Assembly (NCBI GenBank): GCA_017882445.1
Contig: JADGPK010000010.1
Span: 1-64,000, forward strand
Reading direction: 5' to 3'
Length of the DNA stretch: 64,000 nucleotides
Source of the DNA: Solirubrobacteraceae bacterium
Lineage (GTDB): Bacteria > Actinomycetota > Thermoleophilia > Solirubrobacterales > Solirubrobacteraceae
Positions 53,957 to 62,128 of this stretch are shown here, in pieces. Positions within the stretch are counted from its first letter, which is position 1; the number at the start of each line of letters is the position of its first letter. The translations under genes and the position numbers were made by a program. The notes under the pieces were generated by a model. The model did no database searches. It worked only from the letters and a program-made list of their open reading frames with translations, and had not been told where the DNA came from.

Positions 53957-53997
53957 GACCGGCCCGCGTCCCATTCTCCCGCGGGTCGGTCTATTTA
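53957..53997 (+). terminator. Hairpin with short U-rich end downstream of the sigma-28 promoter
   Basis: GACCGGCCCGCG (53957-53968) pairs with CGCGGGTCGGTC (53980-53991) with one G/A mismatch and a loop of 11 nt, followed by TATTT. It resembles an intrinsic terminator or attenuator, although the U-run is short. It would end a transcript from the sigma-28 promoter at about 65 nt. Confidence 0.5.
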
Positions 53998-54068
53998 ACG
54001 GGTCAGTTCATCGGAGGGTCGCGAGGGGTCGGTCTCAGCGGGGGTCCCAACGGGTCGATCTCATCCGG
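53983..54068 (+). repeat. Short GGGTCRRTYTCATC-like repeats before tsaE
   Basis: Variants of GGGTCRRTYTCAKC occur at 53983 (partial), 54000, 54026 and 54052; the last three are spaced 26 bp apart. They lie in the untranslated stretch between the hairpin and the tsaE promoter. They may be protein-binding sites or a decayed repeat; I see no gene here. Confidence 0.4.
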
Positions 54069-54105
54069 GGGTTTCGTCGCATCCGGGCCCGGGCTCGGCA
54101 GCCTT

Positions 54106-54111
54106 TAGAGT
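54106..54111 (+). promoter_or_regulatory. -10 box of a leaderless tsaE promoter
   Basis: TAGAGT lies 6 nt before the GTG of tsaE, which would make the transcript begin at or very near the start codon. The same spacing recurs upstream of several genes in this window. Confidence 0.45.
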
Positions 54112-54117
54112 CTCGGG

Positions 54118-54573
54118 GTGGCCGTGCGCAGCATCGAAACCACCGGCTCCGCCGAGACCGAATCACTCGGCGCCGAGCTTGCGGGCGCGCTCAGGGATGG
54201 CGACGTCGTGCTGGTGAGGGGTGATCTCGGCTCGGGAAAGACCACGCTCGTGCGCGGCGCGGCCCGCGCGCTCGGGGTGAGCGATCCGGTGACCAGCCCG
54301 ACATTCAGCATCGGTCACCGCTATCGCGCTCGCGACGTCACCGTGTCGCACCTGGACCTCTACAGGCTGGGTGGCCTGCAGGACGAGGATCCGGCCCTTC
54401 TGGCCGACTACCTGGGAGCGGGGCGGATCGCGTTCGTGGAGTGGCCCGAGGACGACGCCGGCGAGCTGTCCGACGCCCGGATGCGGGTGACCCTCAGCCA
54501 CCGGGGTGGCGACCGCCGGTACGTCGAGGTCGATGAGATGGAGCCGGCCTCCGAGGGAACCGAGCCGCGATGA
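54118..54573 (+). CDS. tsaE: tRNA t6A biosynthesis ATPase TsaE
   Basis: The 151-residue protein has the P-loop VLVRGDLGSGKTTLVRGAARALG, the ITSPTFSI-like segment VTSPTFSIGHRY and HLDLYRLGG. TsaE is an ATPase needed with TsaB and TsaD to make N6-threonylcarbamoyladenosine in tRNAs. It is the first gene of tsaE-tsaB-rimI-tsaD, each overlapping the next by 4 nt. Confidence 0.95.
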   Translation: MAVRSIETTGSAETESLGAELAGALRDGDVVLVRGDLGSGKTTLVRGAARALGVSDPVTSPTFSIGHRYRARDVTVSHLDLYRLGGLQDEDPALLADYLGAGRIAFVEWPEDDAGELSDARMRVTLSHRGGDRRYVEVDEMEPASEGTEPR

Positions 54574-55322
54574 TCGTGCTCGGCTTCGACACCGCCACGG
54601 CAGCGACCGCCGTGGCGCTGCGCCTCGACGAGGAGACCACCACCGAGGCACGCGATGACCCGGGTCCCGGGGAGCACCCCGGTCACGCCACGCGGCTGCT
54701 GGCGATGACCCGCGAGCTCCTCGACGAGGCGGGCGTGCGCTGGAGCGATCTCGACCGCATCGCCGTGGGGGTGGGTCCAGGCACGTTCACCGGGCTGCGC
54801 GTGGGGATCGCGACGGCGCGCGGGCTGGCGCAGTCGCTGTCGGCGGAGCTCGTGGGGGTCTCGAGCCTCGCGGCGCTCGCCGAGGCGGCGTTCGCGGCGA
54901 TGGCGGACGATCCGCGCGTGGACGGGGTACTGGCGGTGATCGACGCCCGCCGCGGCGAGGCGTTCGCGGCCGCCTATGAGCGGGGGGCGGGCTCTCCTGT
55001 CGAGTTGACGACTCCGCTGGCGCTCGCCCCGGAGGACCTCGGGAGCGTCATCGTGCGGGCCGCAGGGGCGAGCGGCGGCCGCCTGCGGCGCTGGCTGGCC
55101 GTCGGCGACGGAGCGACACGCTTCCGCGGCCAGCTGGAGGCGACGGGTGCGCACGTTCTGAGCGACCGCTCCCCTCTGCAGACGGTCAGTGCGGCGGCGA
55201 TCTGCGAGCTCGGCTCACGCGCAGAGCCCGGAGGCGGCTATGAGGCGATAGTGCCCGACTACCGGCGCCGGCCGGACGCCGAGATAGCCTTCACGGGGGG
55301 CGGGGGGCGATCTGAGTCATGA
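54570..55322 (+). CDS. tsaB: tRNA t6A biosynthesis protein TsaB
   Basis: The 250-residue protein begins VLGFDTATAATAVAL and has GVGPGTFTGLRVGIATARGLAQ, the TsaB signature. The C-terminal half is divergent, as usual in this family. It forms a complex with TsaD and TsaE that makes t6A. Start overlaps tsaE by 4 nt. Confidence 0.94.
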   Translation: MIVLGFDTATAATAVALRLDEETTTEARDDPGPGEHPGHATRLLAMTRELLDEAGVRWSDLDRIAVGVGPGTFTGLRVGIATARGLAQSLSAELVGVSSLAALAEAAFAAMADDPRVDGVLAVIDARRGEAFAAAYERGAGSPVELTTPLALAPEDLGSVIVRAAGASGGRLRRWLAVGDGATRFRGQLEATGAHVLSDRSPLQTVSAAAICELGSRAEPGGGYEAIVPDYRRRPDAEIAFTGGGGRSES

Positions 55323-55846
55323 GCGAGCGATCCGCCCCCCAAAAAGAGATCGAGCAATCGGCGCCGGTGGAAATCCGGCCTCTGAGCTACCCCGACCTTC
55401 CCCAGGTGACCACGATCGAGCGAAGGGTCTTCCCGACGCCGTGGTCGCTGGCGATGTTCGTGCTCGAGCTGTCCAAGCAATCCGGCATCTGCCTCGCCGC
55501 GGTCCGCGAACGACGGCTGGTGGGCTACCTGATCTGCTCGCGCTACGACACCGTGTGGCACGTGATGAACGTGGCCGTGGACGCCGACAGTCAGCGCCAG
55601 GGGCTGGCCTCGGCGCTGCTCGCCGAGCTGTATGAGCGGGTCGGCGACAGCCGGGCGCGCTTTACGCTCGAGGTGCGTCCATCCAACGCCGCCGCCATCC
55701 ATCTGTATGAACGCGAGGGCTTCCGCGCGGCGGGAATGCGCCGCCGCTACTACCAGGACAACGGCGAGGACGCGCTCGTGATGTGGCGTACGCCGGCGAC
55801 GCGCGAGGGGTCGCTCGACGATGTGCCGAACCCCGACCCGGTATGA
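55319..55846 (+). CDS. rimI: Ribosomal protein S18 alanine N-acetyltransferase RimI
   Basis: The 175-residue GNAT protein has the acetyl-CoA-binding motif VAVDADSQRQGLASALLAELYERV and the region LEVRPSNAAAIHLYEREGFRAAGMRRRYYQDNGEDALVMWR typical of RimI. It acetylates the N-terminus of S18. Its place between tsaB and tsaD is common in bacteria. It has N- and C-terminal extensions of ~15-20 residues. Confidence 0.93.
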   Translation: MSERSAPQKEIEQSAPVEIRPLSYPDLPQVTTIERRVFPTPWSLAMFVLELSKQSGICLAAVRERRLVGYLICSRYDTVWHVMNVAVDADSQRQGLASALLAELYERVGDSRARFTLEVRPSNAAAIHLYEREGFRAAGMRRRYYQDNGEDALVMWRTPATREGSLDDVPNPDPV

Positions 55847-56937
55847 CGATCCTCGCGGTTGAGACCAGCTGCGACGACACGTGCGCGGCGGTCATCGACA
55901 CGAACGGGTGGATACGCTCGAACGTGGTCTCCTCGCAGGAGGTCCACGAGCGCTTCGGCGGAGTGGTGCCGGAGATCGCCTCTCGTCATCATCTGGAGCT
56001 CGTCAACGTGATCGTCGAGGAGGCTCTGCGCCGGGCCTCCGCGACACTCGCGGACGTCGAGCTCGTCGCCGCGACACAGGGCCCGGGTCTCGTGGGGGCG
56101 CTGCTGGTCGGCCTCTCGACCGCCAAGGCGCTTGCCGCCGCCAGGGAGCTCCCGTTCGCGGCGGTTGACCACCTGCAGGGCCACGTCGCGGCGAACTTCC
56201 TCTCCCACGCAGGTTCCGCCGGGGACGCCGACCCCACGGAGGGCGTCGAGGGCGAGCCGGGCCCGGGCGCCGGAGCGTTTGAACCGCCGTTCCTGTGCCT
56301 GCTCGCAAGCGGCGGGCACACGCTGCTCGCCCACGTCACAGAGCACGACGGCTTCGAGGTGCTCGGCCGCACGCTCGACGACGCCGCCGGCGAGGCGTTC
56401 GACAAGGGCGCAAGGATGCTCGGACTCGGCTATCCGGGCGGCGCGGCGCTCGAGCGCCTCGCGCGCGAGGGAGATCCTGAGGCCTTCTCCTTCCCCGGGT
56501 CCGCCGGCGAGCGCTCGCGCGGGGGTCTCGGGGCACGCCGCAAGGCGTTCGCCGAGAGCCTCGACTTCTCCTTCGCCGGCGTGAAGACCGCGCTGCTGTA
56601 CGCGCTGCGGGACCTGTCCGAGCCTGACAGGAAGGCGCGGGCCGCGGACCTGGCCGCCTCCTACCAGGCCGCGATCGTCGACAGCCTCGTCCTGCGCACC
56701 GAGCGCGCGCTGCAGCGGACGGGCATCAGGCGTCTGGCCGTGGGCGGCGGCGTGGCGGCCAACGGCGAGCTTCGCCGCCGCCTCAAGGATCTTGACGCCA
56801 CGCTGCACATCCCCGCACCCCCGCTGTGCACGGACAACGCCGCGATGATCGCCAGCGCGGCGCGCTTCGGCCGGCGGTTGCCCTATCCGGACTACCTGGC
56901 GCTCGACGCCTATGCGACCGGGGAACGCCCGCGGTGA
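55843..56937 (+). CDS. tsaD: tRNA N6-adenosine threonylcarbamoyltransferase TsaD
   Basis: The ATG at 55843 overlaps the rimI stop (ATGA) and gives 364 residues; the track start at 55783 lies inside rimI. The motifs are ILAVETSCDDTCAAV, the metal-binding HHLELV/DHLQGHV pair, GPGLVGALLVGLSTAKAL and GGGVAANGELRRRL. It transfers the threonylcarbamoyl group to A37 of tRNAs. A Gly/Glu-rich insert (about residues 120-145) is unusual. Confidence 0.96.
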   Translation: MTILAVETSCDDTCAAVIDTNGWIRSNVVSSQEVHERFGGVVPEIASRHHLELVNVIVEEALRRASATLADVELVAATQGPGLVGALLVGLSTAKALAAARELPFAAVDHLQGHVAANFLSHAGSAGDADPTEGVEGEPGPGAGAFEPPFLCLLASGGHTLLAHVTEHDGFEVLGRTLDDAAGEAFDKGARMLGLGYPGGAALERLAREGDPEAFSFPGSAGERSRGGLGARRKAFAESLDFSFAGVKTALLYALRDLSEPDRKARAADLAASYQAAIVDSLVLRTERALQRTGIRRLAVGGGVAANGELRRRLKDLDATLHIPAPPLCTDNAAMIASAARFGRRLPYPDYLALDAYATGERPR

Positions 56938-57176
56938 CGGTGATGACCGTCTATTCCAGGCCCGGATGCCACCTGTGCGAGGACGCGATCGTGGTGCTGC
57001 GCCGCTTGCAGGCGGAGTTCGCCTTCGAGCTGTGCGAGCGCGACATCAGCACGGATGAGAGCCTCCTGCGCGCCTATTTCGAGCGGATTCCGGTGATCGC
57101 GCTGGACGGCGAGGAGCTGTGCGAGTACTTCGTCGAGGAGAAGCTCGTGCGCGAGCGTCTAGAGTCACGACGATGA
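56934..57176 (+). CDS. Glutaredoxin-like thiol-disulfide protein
   Basis: The 80-residue protein has the active-site-like motif SRPGCHLCEDAI (CxxC) near the N-terminus and RIPVIALDGEELCEYFVEE, the cis-Pro region of glutaredoxins. The GTG at 56934 overlaps the tsaD stop; an ATG at 56943 is an alternative start. It may act as a small redox carrier. The next gene encodes the redox sensor Rex, with which it overlaps (ATGA). Confidence 0.85.
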   Translation: MTVMTVYSRPGCHLCEDAIVVLRRLQAEFAFELCERDISTDESLLRAYFERIPVIALDGEELCEYFVEEKLVRERLESRR

Positions 57177-57853
57177 GCTTCGGAGAACCGACGACGGGCG
57201 CAGTCGAGGCCGACCACGATGGCGCCGGCGCCTCCAGCGAGCGTCTCTCGCTGGGCGTAGCCGCGCGCCTCTCGCGCTACCTGCAGGTGCTCACGCAGGC
57301 GAAGAAGATGGGCAAGGAGACGATCTCCTCGCAGGAGCTCTCCGACTACACCCACGTGAACTCCACCCAGATCCGCCGCGACCTGTCCGGCTTCGGGAAG
57401 TTCGGCAAGCGCGGCGTCGGCTACAACGTCGAGGCGCTCGTGTCGCAGATCCGCAAGATCCTGCGCACCGCTGGCCAACACAACATCGCGCTCATCGGCG
57501 CCGGGCACCTGGGCAAGGCGATCGCCTCCTCGGAAATCTTCGCCGACCACGGCTTTCGCGTCGTGGCGATCTTCGACAGCGACCACGCCAAGGTGGGCAC
57601 GCAGGTCGGCAATCAGATCGTGCGCCACATCGACGAGCTGCACCAGGTCGTCGAGGACGAGGACATCGTGGTCGGCGTGCTGGCGGTGCCCGCCGGCGCC
57701 GCGCAGGGGCTGGCCGACGAGCTCGTCGAGGCGGGCGTGAAGATCATCTTCAACTACTCGGAGTCGCTGGTGGACGTGCCGCCCGAGGTGACCGTCCATA
57801 CATCGAGCCCCGCCGTCGATCTGCTCTACGCGCTGTACTTCTATCTGACGTGA
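57173..57853 (+). CDS. rex: Redox-sensing transcriptional repressor Rex
   Basis: The 226-residue protein has the N-terminal winged-helix domain (LSRYLQVLTQAKKMGKETISSQELSDYTHVNSTQIRRDLSGFGKFGKRGVGYNV) and a Rossmann domain (IALIGAGHLGKAIASSEIF) that binds NADH. Rex represses genes of anaerobic or respiratory metabolism when NADH/NAD+ is low. It is coupled with the glutaredoxin-like gene, hinting at a redox module. A clear Rex operator is not seen in the window. Confidence 0.95.
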   Translation: MSFGEPTTGAVEADHDGAGASSERLSLGVAARLSRYLQVLTQAKKMGKETISSQELSDYTHVNSTQIRRDLSGFGKFGKRGVGYNVEALVSQIRKILRTAGQHNIALIGAGHLGKAIASSEIFADHGFRVVAIFDSDHAKVGTQVGNQIVRHIDELHQVVEDEDIVVGVLAVPAGAAQGLADELVEAGVKIIFNYSESLVDVPPEVTVHTSSPAVDLLYALYFYLT

Positions 57854-59070
57854 GCGCCCGCACAGCGGCAAACGCTCGTCACGCCGAACACAGCAACCTC
57901 AACACTCGAGATCAGCACGAGATGCCCAGCCTGGATCTAGACCAAGCGGCCGAGACGTTCGCCGAAGCACCCGACCTCACGGTGGGGGTGGAGGAGGAGT
58001 TCGCGCTCCTGGACCCCGACACGCTCGAACTGGCGCCGCGCTTTGAGGAGCTGCGTGACCTCTCCGCGAGCGACGGGGTCCTCCGCGAGAGCATCGCCGG
58101 CGAGCTGATCTCCTCGGAGATCGAGATCATCTCCGGAACCGGAGCCGATCTCGACGACGCGCTGACGCGCCAGCATGAGCGCTGCAGGCGGCTGTTCGCG
58201 CTGGCGGGAGCACAGGGCGTCGCGCTGGGCGCGACCGGAACCCACCCGTGGGCGGACTATCGCGAGCAGCCGATCATCGACACCGAGCACTACCGCCGCG
58301 TCGAGGACGGGCTGAAATACGTGGCCTGGCGCAACAACACGTTCAGCCTGCACGTGCATCTGGGGGTTCGCGACATCGACCGCGCGGTGCGCGTCTGTGA
58401 CAGGTTGCGCCCGGTGCTGGCGCTCCTGCTGGCCATCTCGGCGAACTCCCCCTACCTCGACGGGCGTGACAGCGGCCTGCACTCGGCGCGGACGCAGAGC
58501 TTCACCAAGAGCTTTCCCCGCTGCGGCATCCCGGACGTGTTCGGCAGCTGGCGGGCCTACCGCGAGTACATCGAGTTCCTGCTGCGGACCAACTCGATCG
58601 TCGAGTTCACCCAGATCTGGTGGTCGGTCAGGCCGCACTTCAGCTTTGGCACGGTCGAGGTGCGCGTCTGCGATGCGCAGGCTACGGCGCAGGAGTCCGA
58701 CGCGCTCGCCGGGCTGATGGTCGCGTGCATCGCGCAAGCGGCCCGCGATGTCGACGAGGGCGTGCCGTTCACCGCCCTTGAGCCGCGGATGATCGAGGAG
58801 AACATGTGGCGGGCGATCCGCTACGGGCTGGACGGGAGGCTGATCGACCTGGAGCTCGGCGAGGAGTATCCGGCCCGGGCTGCGATCGAGCGGCTCGGCG
58901 CCTGGACGGCGCCGGTGCGCGCAGAGCTGGGAATCGACCTCGCCTTTCCCGAGCTCAACGGCGCCCAGCGCCAGCGGCGAATGATCGAGTCGGGTGCGAC
59001 GCGCGAGGAGGTCTACGCGACGTCGGTGAACGAGACCAGACAGACATATGCGGAAGGAGTGTCGGTGTGA
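57850..59070 (+). CDS. Carboxylate-amine ligase, GCS2 (YbdK) family
   Basis: The 406-residue protein has the GCS2 signatures LTVGVEEEFALLDPDTLEL, GATGTHPWADYREQPI and the NNTFSLHVHLGVRDIDRAV block, with HFSFGTVEVRVCDAQAT. Related enzymes join glutamate and cysteine, the first step of glutathione or similar thiol synthesis. In actinobacteria the product is uncertain, since mycothiol is common. The start may be GTG 57850, overlapping Rex, or ATG 57922, which gives MPSLDLDQ. Confidence 0.92.
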   Translation: MSARTAANARHAEHSNLNTRDQHEMPSLDLDQAAETFAEAPDLTVGVEEEFALLDPDTLELAPRFEELRDLSASDGVLRESIAGELISSEIEIISGTGADLDDALTRQHERCRRLFALAGAQGVALGATGTHPWADYREQPIIDTEHYRRVEDGLKYVAWRNNTFSLHVHLGVRDIDRAVRVCDRLRPVLALLLAISANSPYLDGRDSGLHSARTQSFTKSFPRCGIPDVFGSWRAYREYIEFLLRTNSIVEFTQIWWSVRPHFSFGTVEVRVCDAQATAQESDALAGLMVACIAQAARDVDEGVPFTALEPRMIEENMWRAIRYGLDGRLIDLELGEEYPARAAIERLGAWTAPVRAELGIDLAFPELNGAQRQRRMIESGATREEVYATSVNETRQTYAEGVSV

Positions 59071-59594
59071 GCGCAGATGCGGCAGGGCAAGCAGGCGGGC
59101 AGGCGGGTGCGGGCTCGGGAGAGCCGACCGAGGATGAGCTGCGGGCGGCCTACGAGGCGGAACTGAGCCGTATCACGGCCACCGACATGATGGCCCAGAC
59201 GGCGGTGTCGCTGCTGAACATCGGCGCTCGCCGGCTCGCCGGGCCGGGCGACGGGCCGGGCGCCGACGGTGCGGGATTCCAGCCGGACCTCGAGCAGGCG
59301 CGCGACGCGATCGACGGAGCACGGGCCCTGATCGAGATCCTCGAGCGCCGGATCCCGCATGAGCTCGGACCCCTGCGCGACGCGCTCTCACGGCTTCAGA
59401 TGGCCTACGCACGTGACGTTCAGGGCGCGGCCGGCCAGGGCGGCCCCGGGCAGTCTGAGCCAGCCTCCGAGGCGCCCGCGGCGGGTGCTCGGCCTCAACC
59501 CGCGCCCGGCGAGGAGGCAACGGCGGGGCGCGAGCAGCCGGGTGGTCCGGGACCGGCGGAGGCCAGCGGAAGGTTGTGGGTGCCGGGAAGGTGA
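59067..59594 (+). CDS. DUF1844-family protein
   Basis: The GTG at 59067 overlaps the previous stop and gives 175 residues; the track ORF from 58806 is a shadow. The core TATDMMAQTAVSLLNIGARRL and DLEQARDAIDGARALIEILERR is the DUF1844 pattern of two helices. The N- and C-terminal parts are Gly/Ala/Pro-rich. The function is unknown. A hairpin follows the stop. Confidence 0.75.
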   Translation: MSADAAGQAGGQAGAGSGEPTEDELRAAYEAELSRITATDMMAQTAVSLLNIGARRLAGPGDGPGADGAGFQPDLEQARDAIDGARALIEILERRIPHELGPLRDALSRLQMAYARDVQGAAGQGGPGQSEPASEAPAAGARPQPAPGEEATAGREQPGGPGPAEASGRLWVPGR

Positions 59595-59602
59595 CGCACC
59601 GC

Positions 59603-59627
59603 GTGCCCGCCTTTCGGTGCCGGGCAC
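59603..59627 (+). terminator. Hairpin after the DUF1844 gene
   Basis: GTGCCCG (59603-59609) pairs with CGGGCAC (59621-59627) with an 11-nt loop. No U-tract follows. It could be a Rho-dependent or weak terminator, or part of the hppA 5' region; TAGACT (59630-59635) just after it is a plausible hppA -10. Confidence 0.4.
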
Positions 59628-59742
59628 GATAGACTCCGCCCGCGTTTGCGCCGGCTACGGCTCGCTCTGAGCTGTCTGGCTGTCAAACGTGCGCGCGACA
59701 CATCCTCGCGCGGCACGCAACCAACACCGCGGAGGATTTCTG

Positions 59743-61833
59743 TTGAGCAGCTTTCTGACGAACCATGGGGTCGTCGTCGCCCTCGTTTGCGCCGCCTGTG
59801 CCGTGGTCTACGGTCTCGTGACCGCACGGTCCCTACTCGCGCTCTCACCGGGCAACGAGAAGATGCAGAGCATCTCGCTGGCGGTGCAGCAGGGCGCGCG
59901 CGCCTACCTGAACCGGCAGTACACGACGATCGCCGGCGTCGGCGTGGTGCTGTTCGTGGCGCTGATCTTCGTCCAGGACATCGCCGTTGCGGGCGGCTTC
60001 GCGATCGGCGGCCTGCTCTCCGGTTCGACCGGCTACATCGGCATGAACGTCTCCGTTCGCGCGAATGCCCGCGTGGCTGAGGCCGCGCGCGGTGGAGTCA
60101 CCCCGGCGCTGCGCGTCGCCTTCCAGGGGGGCGCCATCACGGGCCTGCTCGTGGTCGGGCTGGCGCTGATCGGCGTGGCCGGCTACTACGGCGCGCTGAC
60201 CTCGATCTTCAACGACAGCCAGAAGACCGCCGTCGACGCCCTGATCGGCCTCGGCTTCGGAGGCTCGCTGATCTCGGTGTTCGCGCGACTCGGCGGTGGA
60301 ATCTTCACGAAGGCCGCCGACGTCGGCGCCGACCTCGTCGGCAAGGTCGAGGCGGGCATCCCCGAGGACGATCCGCGCAACCCCGCGACGATCGCGGACA
60401 ACGTCGGCGACAACGTCGGCGACTGCGCCGGCATGGCGGCGGACCTGTTCGAGACCTATGCGGTCACCGCGGTGGCCGTGATGCTGCTCGGCGTGCTGAC
60501 CTTCAAACAGGAAGACGCGACGAGGGTGGTGCTGTATCCGCTCGTGCTCGGCGGCGCTGCGATCATCGCGTCGATCATCGGCACCTTCGCGGTCCGCTCG
60601 AGGTCCGGAAATGTCGAGCGCGCCCTCTACCAGGGCCTGATCGTCTCCGGGCTCCTCGCCGCAGCCGCCTTCGCGCCGATCACATACTGGCTGATGCACG
60701 GCCTCTCGGGCTTCGCCAGCGCCACCGAAATCCCGAGCGTGCACCCGCCCTCGTGGGGCCGCTTCTATCTGTGCTCGCTGATCGGAATCGCCGTGACCGC
60801 GTTCCTGTTCGTGATCACCGACTACTACACCTCGACGCGCTTCGGGCCCGTGAAGAAGACCGCCAAGGCCTCGATCACGGGTCACGCCACGAACATCATC
60901 CAGGGCTTCGGCTCGGGCATGCAGGCGACGGCGCTCCCCGCGATCGTGATCGTGCTCGGCATATTCGGCGCCTGGAAGCTCGCCGGCGGAGGCGTCACCG
61001 GGATCTACGGCATCGGCGTCGCCGTGGTCGGCCTGCTCTCGCTGACCGGGCTGATCGTCGCCCTGGACGCGTTCGGCCCGATCACCGACAACGCCGGCGG
61101 AATCGCGGAGATGGCCGACCTGCCCGAGGAGGTGCGCACCGTAACGGACCGGCTCGACGCGGTCGGCAACACGACCAAGGCGGTCACCAAGGGCTACGCG
61201 ATCGGCTCGGCCGTGCTGGCGGCCGTCGTGCTGTTCGCAGGCTTCCAGAAAGAACTCGAGGCCAAGATCGGGCACTCGATCTCCTTCGGCATCAACGATC
61301 CCCCAGTGCTGATCGGCCTGCTGCTCGGCGGGCTGATGGTGTGCCTGTTCGCCTCGCTCTCGATCGAGGCCGTCGGGCGTGCCGGCGGTGCGGTCGTGGA
61401 GGAGGTGCGGCGCCAGTTCCGCGAGCACCCCGGGATCATGGACTACTCCGAAGAGCCCGACTACGCGACCTGCGTGGACATCGTCACCAAGACCGCCCAG
61501 CGCGAGATGATCCTGCCCTCGATGCTGCCGATCGGGCTGACGCTGATCGTGGGCCTGATCGATCAGCAGGCGCTCGGCGGGCTGCTGATCGGCGTGATCG
61601 TCGTCGGCTTCTTCTTCGCCGTGCTGATGACCGCCGGAGGCGGAGCGTGGGACAACGCGAAGAAGCTGATCGAGGACGGCGCCTACGGTGGCAAGGGCTC
61701 GGACGCCCACGCCGCGTCGGTGACCGGCGACACGGTCGGCGACCCGTTCAAGGACACCGCCGGTCCTGCGATCAACCCGATGATCAAGGTCGCGAACATC
61801 GTCGCCATCCTCATCATCCCGATCATCACCTGA
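59743..61833 (+). CDS. hppA: K+-independent proton-translocating membrane pyrophosphatase
   Basis: The TTG at 59743 has an ideal GGAGG 7 nt upstream and gives 696 residues, the usual length; the track ATG would add 18 residues without support. The family motifs are [22 protein letters not shown] and [21 protein letters not shown] (pyrophosphate/Mg site). The [15 protein letters not shown] segment has Lys where K+-dependent enzymes have Ala, so it should be K+-independent. It pumps H+ using pyrophosphate, with about 16 helices. Confidence 0.97.
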   Translation: MSSFLTNHGVVVALVCAACAVVYGLVTARSLLALSPGNEKMQSISLAVQQGARAYLNRQYTTIAGVGVVLFVALIFVQDIAVAGGFAIGGLLSGSTGYIGMNVSVRANARVAEAARGGVTPALRVAFQGGAITGLLVVGLALIGVAGYYGALTSIFNDSQKTAVDALIGLGFGGSLISVFARLGGGIFTKAADVGADLVGKVEAGIPEDDPRNPATIADNVGDNVGDCAGMAADLFETYAVTAVAVMLLGVLTFKQEDATRVVLYPLVLGGAAIIASIIGTFAVRSRSGNVERALYQGLIVSGLLAAAAFAPITYWLMHGLSGFASATEIPSVHPPSWGRFYLCSLIGIAVTAFLFVITDYYTSTRFGPVKKTAKASITGHATNIIQGFGSGMQATALPAIVIVLGIFGAWKLAGGGVTGIYGIGVAVVGLLSLTGLIVALDAFGPITDNAGGIAEMADLPEEVRTVTDRLDAVGNTTKAVTKGYAIGSAVLAAVVLFAGFQKELEAKIGHSISFGINDPPVLIGLLLGGLMVCLFASLSIEAVGRAGGAVVEEVRRQFREHPGIMDYSEEPDYATCVDIVTKTAQREMILPSMLPIGLTLIVGLIDQQALGGLLIGVIVVGFFFAVLMTAGGGAWDNAKKLIEDGAYGGKGSDAHAASVTGDTVGDPFKDTAGPAINPMIKVANIVAILIIPIIT

Positions 61834-61930
61834 GAGGCCGGACGCCGGACTCGCGCTCGCGTGCTCAAGGAGCGGCGGTGAGCGCGGTCCGGCTCCCGGC
61901 CGGTCCGCCAGGACCTAAGCTCACGTTGAG

Positions 61931-62128
61931 ATGAACGGCCGACAGGCGCACCGCATGGGCACCCTCGTGCTCTCGCTGCTGATGGTGGGTGTCGGCACGG
62001 CGCTGATCGTTCAGGTCGTGGACGGCCGCGGCAGCGTGATCTCGCCGCGCCTGCTGCTCGCCGTCCTGTTCGTCGCGGCGGGCGCCGGCCGGGTATACGC
62101 GGAGATACGCCGGGGTCGCGGCGCATGA
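61931..62128 (+). CDS. Small two-helix membrane protein
   Basis: The 65-residue protein has two hydrophobic helices (GTLVLSLLMVGVGTALIVQVV and LLLAVLFVAAGAGRVYAEI). The family is not one I recognise. Its stop overlaps the start of the downstream APC permease gene (ATGA), and TAAGCT 9 nt upstream could be a -10. It may assist the permease. Confidence 0.6.
   Translation: MNGRQAHRMGTLVLSLLMVGVGTALIVQVVDGRGSVISPRLLLAVLFVAAGAGRVYAEIRRGRGA

Noticed and set aside
59845-61710. 621-residue minus-strand ORF opposite hppA
   Set aside because: The composition is His/Arg/Asp-rich with no recognisable domain, and the pyrophosphatase frame is unambiguous.
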